From Candidatus Woesearchaeota archaeon (GTDB lineage Archaea; Nanobdellota; Nanobdellia; UBA10117; JABICX01), in NCBI GenBank assembly GCA_018652045.1, contig JABICX010000005.1, positions 1 to 64,000 on the forward strand: a stretch of DNA of 64,000 nt, given 5' to 3'. The position numbers and the translations under genes are program-made. Positions within the stretch are counted from its first letter, which is position 1. Every line of letters starts with the position of its first letter. The notes beneath the pieces are model-generated. The model did not search any database. It was not told the DNA's origin and saw only the letters and a program-made list of their open reading frames with translations. Shown piece by piece: positions 32,640 to 40,600 of the stretch.

Positions 32640-33944
32640 GTGAAAGGTGGCAAACTACTTTTATTATTTTTAGCTATAGGCCTTGCTTTTGTTTTCTTGG
32701 CTGACAATGTAACTGCAGATCGTATCGTGGAAATCGATATACCTAAAGAGATTGATTTAGAAAATGATCTTGAGGTAAATGCATGGAAAACCTATTGTGA
32801 AGATGGTTGTTGGGCAGATTGCGCATATCATACTGGCAAATTAAGTCTTGCTGATAAAATATGTCAATGCGAAGGATATGCTAGTTCTTCTGGAGCATGT
32901 TATTATGAATCTGTAGATGTTAGACCTGCACAGCGTCAGATGTTAATTGTAAACCAAGATTGTGGATATTTCGCTGTTGACGAATCTACTGGAAATGGTG
33001 GTGGATCTGGAAGTGCTCTGACTCGTATTGAATGTTTTTCTTATAATTCTGAAGCAGATTTATTTGGAGGATGTAGTGATGGTTTGGATAATGACGCAGA
33101 TGGTCGTTATGATTGTGAAGATACTTTTGAGTGCGAAGGTGTCGCACAGAATGGCGCAAAATGTCTCGAAGGTCGAATTCATGAAGACAATTGTGTTGAT
33201 GGGATAGATAATGATCATGATAATAAGATAGATTTAGAAGATAGTGACTGTTTGCAACAATGCGTAGAAGATGGATCTAGAAAAGGTTGTCATGCATATG
33301 ATAAGTCAAGTGGATATACTGAAAAGGATTGTGCGGAAAAAATCGTGTACACTGAATTACATCCAGAAGGTATTAATTGTATAGGTTCTTCAGTTAACTG
33401 TTGGCAGAAGAACTCTCCTGGCGAAGGTAGTGTAGGTGCCTATTTAACCTGTGATTCTCAAGTGCTTAGAAATCCGTCAGATAATTGTGACACTCAACCT
33501 GGATGTAAATGGGTAACGGTATCTCCAGATCCCGATCCGAATCCAGAAGAGGATACAACTCATAGAGATGATGACGTCACTTCCATTTATCCAAGTGGCA
33601 TAAATCCGTTTATGAAAGCAACGTGTTATGTTGGCGGAAACGAATATATTGACTATTGTACTGAAGGTGGCTTGGTCGAATATTATGGCCCAGATTGTAC
33701 TGAAGTGCTTGTAAAAACCGTTGATCATGAAGATATGCAGTTAGACGCAGCGTATAACTGTGAGAATGGCGCAATACAGTTACCTTATTCTGAGACAGAG
33801 GAACGTTTGGATAATCTATTTGCAGCTCCTGAATCAGTAGGTAATTGGTTATATGTTTTAGTTGCAGTAGTTATTATTGGCGTAGGCGTATGGTATTTTA
33901 CTAACAATAAGAAATCGCAATACAAGCGACGAAGAAGAAAGTAG
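32640..33944 (+). CDS. Cys-rich surface protein with DNDxDG calcium-type repeats
   Basis: About 434 residues from GTG at 32640; TTG at 32631 is the alternative. The start is uncertain because a TATA box (TTTATAAAAG near 32606) suggests a leaderless transcript beginning here. After a signal helix come Cys-rich segments and two copies of CxDGxDNDxDxxxDxxD (CSDGLDNDADGRYDC and CVDGIDNDHDNKIDL), resembling thrombospondin type 3/EF-like calcium loops. The same motif occurs once in the 1934-residue protein downstream. A helix and the tail KSQYKRRRRK anchor it. The stop abuts the stop of the convergent zinc-ribbon gene with no spacing. Confidence 0.7.
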   Translation: MKGGKLLLLFLAIGLAFVFLADNVTADRIVEIDIPKEIDLENDLEVNAWKTYCEDGCWADCAYHTGKLSLADKICQCEGYASSSGACYYESVDVRPAQRQMLIVNQDCGYFAVDESTGNGGGSGSALTRIECFSYNSEADLFGGCSDGLDNDADGRYDCEDTFECEGVAQNGAKCLEGRIHEDNCVDGIDNDHDNKIDLEDSDCLQQCVEDGSRKGCHAYDKSSGYTEKDCAEKIVYTELHPEGINCIGSSVNCWQKNSPGEGSVGAYLTCDSQVLRNPSDNCDTQPGCKWVTVSPDPDPNPEEDTTHRDDDVTSIYPSGINPFMKATCYVGGNEYIDYCTEGGLVEYYGPDCTEVLVKTVDHEDMQLDAAYNCENGAIQLPYSETEERLDNLFAAPESVGNWLYVLVAVVIIGVGVWYFTNNKKSQYKRRRRK

Positions 33945-34124
33945 TTACTCCTTCTTTTCTTTAATTATTTTTTCTAGAATTAATACACCAATATAGTTGC
34001 AGTTAAGGCACTTATACTTGCCAGTATGGCCTGCTGCATCTAAGATAATATCTTCTGACTGACATACAGGACACAGTTTTCTTTTGAAAAGAAACCTGGT
34101 AAAGAAACTCTTTCTTTTTATCAT
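33945..34124 (-). CDS. 59-residue zinc-ribbon protein
   Basis: Too short for a usual length cut-off. The protein starts MIKRKSFFTRFLFKRK, then a zinc ribbon CPVC...CLNC (Cys18, Cys21, Cys39, Cys42) and a Lys/Glu-rich end. The ATG overlaps the stop of the site-2 protease gene as ATGA, so it is translated with it. Its stop directly abuts that of the plus-strand gene. The basic N terminus could touch membrane or nucleic acid. The function is unknown, but the link to an intramembrane protease suggests a regulator or adaptor. Confidence 0.75.
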   Translation of the reverse strand: MIKRKSFFTRFLFKRKLCPVCQSEDIILDAAGHTGKYKCLNCNYIGVLILEKIIKEKKE

Positions 34125-34687
34125 AGTGCTAATAGGCCTGCGAGAACTTTTGCTCCATCTAGTGGACCAAATGGGATCATGTTAAAGACAAACAACCATA
34201 GGTTGATTTGCTTTGAGATGTATAATGCTCTTGCGTGCTTTCTGAACTTGCCAGACTCAATTGCTGCCCAGCTAGCTGCAAAGAGAATGAGATTTACAAG
34301 TGGACCTGCAAATGCAATAATTGCCATGTTCATCTTGTCAGCACCCTGTATGACTACGTATCCCGGTGCAAATAATAGGAAGCCAGATCCAATTACACGT
34401 AGGAATATACCTAGTCCAAGTCCCATTGGGAACATTTCATAGTGGCTAGCATAACCGAGTGCAATGCCTGCGAACTTATGACCAAACTCATGCAAAAGAA
34501 TTGCTGGAGCTACGATCATTAACGAGAACTTAAAGTCGTCCCAGTTAAGCATGTTTGCAAAACGGCTGCGACCTAGTAACTCGTCCATATTATGAAGTCG
34601 AGGTTTCTTGATATAGCCTGAAAAGATAAAACCAATAGCAAGTATTGTGATTAATATGTGAACTATTTCAGTTAGGCTAAAGACCAT
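34121..34687 (-). CDS. site-2 protease-type M50 metalloprotease
   Basis: 188 residues with about five membrane helices. The zinc motif HEFGH lies at residues 66-70 in the third helix, and the second conserved region GPLDGAKV (Asp177, third ligand) is near the C terminus. It is a minimal core with no PDZ or CBS domain. Site-2 proteases cut transmembrane helices, often to release a regulator or clear signal-peptide remnants. It is coupled to the zinc-ribbon gene by an ATGA overlap and is divergent from the 34804-37603 pair, which includes a subtilase. Confidence 0.9.
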   Translation of the reverse strand: MVFSLTEIVHILITILAIGFIFSGYIKKPRLHNMDELLGRSRFANMLNWDDFKFSLMIVAPAILLHEFGHKFAGIALGYASHYEMFPMGLGLGIFLRVIGSGFLLFAPGYVVIQGADKMNMAIIAFAGPLVNLILFAASWAAIESGKFRKHARALYISKQINLWLFVFNMIPFGPLDGAKVLAGLLAL

Positions 34688-34803
34688 AGTCTTATCTTGA
34701 TGTTAATGTTTAAGAAAGTTATGATTGGAGGAACAAAGAGCCAGACTAGTAACTCGTATAGAGTAGTCAACAATTATTATATTTGAGCACGACGCTATAT
34801 TAC

Positions 34804-35085
34804 ATGGATAGAGCGGTGGTTATAGCGGTAGTTGCGATGATGGGTCTGGTTTTTGTAATGTACGTATATGAGCCAGCAGATATTTCCGATCCGCTGTTCT
34901 GTAATTCTGATTCTGATTGCGTTCCAGCGCAAGATTGCCACCCGACGAGTTGTATTGGTCTGGGATCAAAGACGGTGTCAGATGGTGTATTTTGTACAAC
35001 AGAATGCGCGCCAGACACTATGGATTGTGGTCAGGGGAGCTGCGCATGCGTAAGCAATAGGTGCGAGGTGAACTGGCGTGAATAG
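34804..35085 (+). CDS. small anchored Cys-rich protein preceding the subtilase
   Basis: About 93 residues from the ATG at 34804, where a TATA-like TTATTATATT about 30 bases upstream suggests a leaderless start. One N-terminal helix (about 5-22) is followed by an outside domain with ten cysteines (FCNSDSDC, DCHPTSC, CACVSNRC). The spacing resembles small disulfide-knotted domains, including some protease inhibitors, but no family is claimed. The subtilase gene begins inside its last codons, so a partner or inhibitor of the protease is plausible. Confidence 0.65.
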   Translation: MDRAVVIAVVAMMGLVFVMYVYEPADISDPLFCNSDSDCVPAQDCHPTSCIGLGSKTVSDGVFCTTECAPDTMDCGQGSCACVSNRCEVNWRE

Positions 35086-37603
35086 GATATCTATCTTAAT
35101 AGCACTTCTACTTGTTTTTGCTATTCCTCTAGCAGTATCTAATGATCTTAGAATCGACGGTGAAGTGTTTGATGAGTTAGCACAGGAAGATACTGTAGAT
35201 GTCATAGTTGTTCTAGAAGATGATGCATCTGTTTCTGTTGATGATACTGCTGTCGAGATAAGGGATTCTGACTGGATGAGCAGAGATGATCGTATATCTG
35301 CTGAAGAAATATCTATTACTGAAGAATACTCTGCCGCTCTGAATGGTTTTGCTGCAGAGGTTACTGAAGCAGGACTTGAGCTGCTTGAAGATAGTGCTAA
35401 TGTCGATCGTATATACTATGATCAGACATATACGTTGGCTCTTGAGAATTCCGTTCCACAAGTTAATGCAGATGATGTTCATGGCTTGCAGTTAAATGGT
35501 GTTGATCTAACTGGTGCAGGTCAGACTATATGTGTTATTGATACAGGTATTAACTATAATCATAATTCTTTAGGTAGTGGCTTTGGAGTAGGATACAAAG
35601 TTATTAGTGGTGAGAACATATACAATTCATCTGTGCCAGATCCTTTAGATGATCATGGTCATGGATCGCATGTTGCAGGTATTGCTGCAGCAAGTGGTGA
35701 TATTACCGGTATTGCACCTGGCGCGAATTTGATTGCTATGAAAGTTTTTGGTGCAACTCGAAGTACGACTGCTTCAAAAGTTTTAGCTGGTATCGATTGG
35801 TGTGTTAACAATGCAACTGAGTTTAATATATCAGTTATTACTATGAGCCTAAGTCTTACTAGTTATGGTGATGAAGTTATATTCACATCAAGTTCAACAT
35901 GTGACAATTATGGTGATGGTGGGGTAGTTAATGCATCTAACAATGCTGCATCTCAAGGAATTTTAGTTTCTGCTGCAGCAGGTAATGATGGTAATACAAC
36001 AGGTATTGGTTCTCCAGCCTGCGGATCAAATGTTACGTCTGTCGGTGCAGTAAATAATGCAGATACTCTATCTTACAATCGTGGTCCAATACTGGATCTG
36101 TTGGCTCCAGGTGTTTTAGTAAACTCGACATATACGTCAGATGATTATGTTCAGATGTCCGGTACATCTATGGCAACACCGCATGTCGCAGGTGCTGCAG
36201 CAATACTTTGGCAGATCGCAGATCTTGAAGGAGCAACTGTTACTGCGCAGCAGGTCGAGAATGCACTTAAGGAAAACGCTGAGAGAGTTTATGATGCAAG
36301 TTCTAACTTTACATATTCTAGAATAGACCTTCTTTCAGCAGCGAACTTCTTTATCTATCCAAACTTGACGTATACTGGAGCTTTGGTTGACGGTGCAAGT
36401 GTTGGTCTTAATACAACAATATTAAGTTTTAGTGCAACAGACATAAGTGAAATCGATACAGTTTGGTATAGCAATGGGACAGATGACTTCTTCGACATGT
36501 ATACTAATACTTCGGGATTGTATTATGTTGACGCATACTGGCCAGCGGGTGAGTATAATCTAACTTTCTATGCTAATGACTCGCTTAACAATGTTGCAAA
36601 TGTAACGTTTAATATTGTTATTAGTAGCGCACCGGTTATTGGTGATTGGGCATGGTATAACTCAACAGCAACATCGGTTAATGCGACTACAATCTTGATT
36701 GATGAGAATAATTCGTTATCTATTTTGATTAATGTAACGGACAGTGATTCAGATACACTTACATATAATTGGACCATAGATGGCGTTACAGTAAGTACAA
36801 TTCAAGACCTATCCTATGATTTTGATGTTAACTCGCAAGGTAATCGTGCTTTGCTGTTTGTTGTAATGGATGAAGTAAACCAAAGTGTTACGCAAAGTTG
36901 GACAGTTACTGTTGGCGATCATGTCGCACCAAGGTGGAACGCAACGATTCCAGATACTGATGCAGATGAAGAGGTAGCTTGGGAATATAATGTATCTGAC
37001 TATGTATCTAGTTTGGATAACGACACATTAATCTATAGTGTATCTTCGGGATATTCTATATCTTCTTCAGGAACGATTAGCAGAACTTTTGATTGTGATG
37101 ATGATGGTGAATATACTGTAACGGTAACAGTGTCAGATGGTATTAATCCAGCTTCAACAACGTTTAGTGTTGATGTACAAGATACAGAGTCTTGTTCTAG
37201 CTCAGGTGATGATGACGAAGGCGGTGATTTTGATGATGGTCAACAAAGTGGCGGAATGGGCGACACAGATGATACGGATGATAATACTACAACAACAAAT
37301 ACGACAACAGCTTCAGATACAACAACTTCAAATACTTCTACTGAAGAGACGTATACTTTAACAAATGATACTGCTGATGAAGCTGAAGAAGGTGGCGTCT
37401 TTTCGCGAGGATTAAGTGGGGCAACTTTTTCAGGATTGAATTTTGATTTTGGTGAGAACGAACAATATGTTGCACCGTCAGTTGCGATGGCAATAGCTTT
37501 CTGTCTATATGGAGTATACCACCGTTCAAATAGTCGAAAAGGCAAGAAAGTGAAATTTGAAATTTCTTCAGCTAGTTTTAAGCGATATTGGCATAGAAGG
37601 TAA
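35078..37603 (+). CDS. subtilisin-like serine protease (S8), surface anchored
   Basis: 841 residues from GTG at 35078, overlapping the upstream gene by eight bases. Signal peptide (ISILIALLLVFAIPLAVS), then an I9-like propeptide (VDVIVVLEDD, YSAALNGFAAEVT). The triad is Asp155 (VIDTGINYNH), His195 (GHGSHVAG) and Ser364 (GTSMATPH), with Asn303 for the oxyanion hole, so it should be active. Ig-like domains and a Thr/Asn-rich stalk (TTTTNTTT) follow, then GLSGATFSG, a membrane helix and a basic tail. It probably matures or degrades surface proteins. An intramembrane protease is encoded divergently next to it. Confidence 0.92.
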   Translation: MNRISILIALLLVFAIPLAVSNDLRIDGEVFDELAQEDTVDVIVVLEDDASVSVDDTAVEIRDSDWMSRDDRISAEEISITEEYSAALNGFAAEVTEAGLELLEDSANVDRIYYDQTYTLALENSVPQVNADDVHGLQLNGVDLTGAGQTICVIDTGINYNHNSLGSGFGVGYKVISGENIYNSSVPDPLDDHGHGSHVAGIAAASGDITGIAPGANLIAMKVFGATRSTTASKVLAGIDWCVNNATEFNISVITMSLSLTSYGDEVIFTSSSTCDNYGDGGVVNASNNAASQGILVSAAAGNDGNTTGIGSPACGSNVTSVGAVNNADTLSYNRGPILDLLAPGVLVNSTYTSDDYVQMSGTSMATPHVAGAAAILWQIADLEGATVTAQQVENALKENAERVYDASSNFTYSRIDLLSAANFFIYPNLTYTGALVDGASVGLNTTILSFSATDISEIDTVWYSNGTDDFFDMYTNTSGLYYVDAYWPAGEYNLTFYANDSLNNVANVTFNIVISSAPVIGDWAWYNSTATSVNATTILIDENNSLSILINVTDSDSDTLTYNWTIDGVTVSTIQDLSYDFDVNSQGNRALLFVVMDEVNQSVTQSWTVTVGDHVAPRWNATIPDTDADEEVAWEYNVSDYVSSLDNDTLIYSVSSGYSISSSGTISRTFDCDDDGEYTVTVTVSDGINPASTTFSVDVQDTESCSSSGDDDEGGDFDDGQQSGGMGDTDDTDDNTTTTNTTTASDTTTSNTSTEETYTLTNDTADEAEEGGVFSRGLSGATFSGLNFDFGENEQYVAPSVAMAIAFCLYGVYHRSNSRKGKKVKFEISSASFKRYWHRR

Positions 37604-37670
37604 CTACTTTGTAGTACAAAGTTGAGTATAAATAAGATTATTGTTCCATATAATTAGATAATTTACAACT

Positions 37671-40600
37671 ATGGTGGTTGGTAAGGTTAGGACGTCATTG
37701 AAGGTACTGCTGCTGCTATGTTTTTCTATCGCGCTTGTTGGATTTCTTAGTTCGAATGTTTCTGCAGTAGACTGTGGAGCACAGACTGCTCAGACTGACT
37801 GTGAGGCTGCTGGAGCTGGTAGTGAGTGTAGTTGGTGGGAAGATCCATGGGGTAGTTGGTGTTCACCAAAAAGTTGTGGAAATCTTTGGACTTCAACAGA
37901 ATGTACTAATTCGTCCAACTTGATAAATAAATCTTGTTCTTGGAGTTCAGGTTCTTCTGGTTGGTGTATGGAAGCTAATTGCTGGGCGCTGGACGGAACT
38001 AATCAATCAGATTGCGAAGCTAATTCATATGGTATCGATTGTACTTGGACTAATGAGTGTATGGGACCTTATGAAAAGCAGTGCTGGGCTTTTGAGTCTT
38101 CTGCTGAATGTACTGCGGTAGCAGGTTGTACGTGGGGTATGTGTAGTTCGCAGGGTTGTTATGATTATACTGCTTCAGCTACATGTGTTGCTAATACCGG
38201 TTACACCGGTAACGCTTGTAAATGGAATTCTCAATATGATTATTGTTACGAAGGTGGTTGTAATGATTATAGTGATAGTATAAGTTGTGCGGCAAATGAT
38301 TGTTTCTGGTCAGGTGGTGGTTGTTACAATCCATCTTGTTCAGATTATGGTTATAATAATGAAAGTTATTGTGAGAGTAATGATGTAGGTCTAAGTTGTC
38401 AGTGGAATGATCCTTGGTGTGAAGAAAAGGGATGTTGGAGTTCTACTTCGTCAGGAGCATGTGCTGCTGCAAATTCAAGTTCAGGAAGGTCTTGTGTATG
38501 GGATACTTCAGATACTGGATGGTGTGAAGAGATTGGCTGTTGGAACTGGGAGAGTTGGAACAGTGGAAGTGAGGCTGCATGTCTAGGTAATGGAACAGCA
38601 TACGGATTAAGTTGTATTTGGTCTAATGACAGTGTTGCTGATGATGGTACTGGTTGGTGTTATCAAAATACAAGTTCAACTGGTTGTTCTACGCTAACGA
38701 TTGATCGAGATTGTATGGATACATTTTATTGCATGTGGAATTATACTGCATCTGCTTGTCAAGAACCAGGTACAGGTTCAATGGAGACAACTTTTAGTGC
38801 ATGGTATCCGGGATGTTATATATTTGATACTGCTGGGCAGAGTGCTTGCGGAAATGTTACTGGTTGCGATTGGATTGCTGGTGAAGATATAAAATGTCGA
38901 GGTAATGCCACAATTAATTCAACAGACTCATCGATAGGGGGCATACGTTGTGAGTATATTAATAATTCTAATATGTGTAAGAAAATGACCATGATGCCTA
39001 GCTGCTGTGAGTGGCAGGGCGAGGGTTGTGTAGAAAATAAGTTTACAAGTGCGTGTTGGGATGATATGCAAGATACGCCTGAAGGCGCAGACTATTGTGA
39101 AGATTATAATGCGTATACAGATAAGACACTGTGTGAGCAGATCGCAGGAGAGCCATGGTATATGCCATGTAGGTGGAATAATCAAAGTACTGTTGCAGAA
39201 GATGATGATCGATGTACATTCAAATTTGAAAATGTTTTTGAGGTTGGTAAGGAAAATGTTATGTTCTTAGATAGCAAACAGAGTTGTGAAGCTGCGGGTG
39301 GTAATTGGATTACTGATACGTATTGTAGTTCAAATGATGCAGCTACTGCTGTAGCACTTCCTGTTGGAAGGTGTGAGTATAAGTTTAATGAAGAGCGAAA
39401 CTGTGACAAAGAATGTTACGCTTGTGATTATAAGACTGATGGAACTAATTGGACAAATGCACAAAAAGCAAAAGATGCATGTATAAGTTCAGTGTTAGGT
39501 ATTTGTGGATTTACTTCAGATACAACTAAGCCAAATGGTTTTGGGACATGTGATCCAAAAGAAGAGTTTAAGACAGGAATCGCAACTAACTGCGATGAAG
39601 ATTGCGGTTCATGTACACATATGGGAGATTCAACTGCATCAGATGCAGACAATAAGCCATCTGCTTTTTGTAAGAGTAGTAAGAAGACTGGCGGTTGTAA
39701 ATGGATCCCTGATATAGATTCGCCTACTGATGAAGCAAAAGGTAGGTGCGCTTCAAAAGCAGAAAAGACTTGTGAGAGTAAGTGTGACCTATGTTTTGAT
39801 GAGACAAACTGTGTAAATAAGGGGTCTAAGAATGGTAATACTACGTTAGATACACAATGTTCTTGGAATGATAATTTGTTTATGTGTCTTCCTACATCAG
39901 GTGCAGATCAGATGGAAGTTTGTTGGGATGGAATAGATAATAATAATAATGGAAAGATGGATTGTGCAGATTCAATGTGTTTCTCAGATCCATTCTGCGG
40001 TGCTTGGTGTATGGCTGGATTTGGTGGAATGGATTGTTTTGGTTATGATGCACAGACTGATTGTGAAGGTGGCGGTTGTGTATGGATAAATGAAAACTGG
40101 GGAAGTTGGTGCGATATGCCTGGATCAAACTGTTGGAGCAATGATGGTAATCAGACCCTTTGTGAAGCAGATGGTAACTGTAGTTGGCACTCTGGCTTTG
40201 GTGGATTCTGTGAAGATGATTGGTCATCAACAGATAGTTGTATGAATCTCGATAATGTCACTTGCGGAAATTCTACAGGTGTAGGACTTAACTGTACGTG
40301 GGTTGTAGATAGCTACTTCTCTGAGTATGGTGATAGTGGTTCAATGGGCTGGTGTGATCCAAACTGGAATTTCTATGGCGACTGGCCAGGAGATAATTAC
40401 TGTCAGGGCTTTAGTGATGATGGTGAGTCTACATGTGGTACTTCAGGTACTGTTGATGTTGGTGGTAACTATCCTTGTCAGTGGTTTAACTCATCAGGTG
40501 GAATGGCTTCTGGTGGCGGAGGCGAAGCATATGGTGGTGGTTGGTGTGACCATCGTAAGTATGCATGTCATCAATTCCAAGACCAATCTGATTGCGAAGA

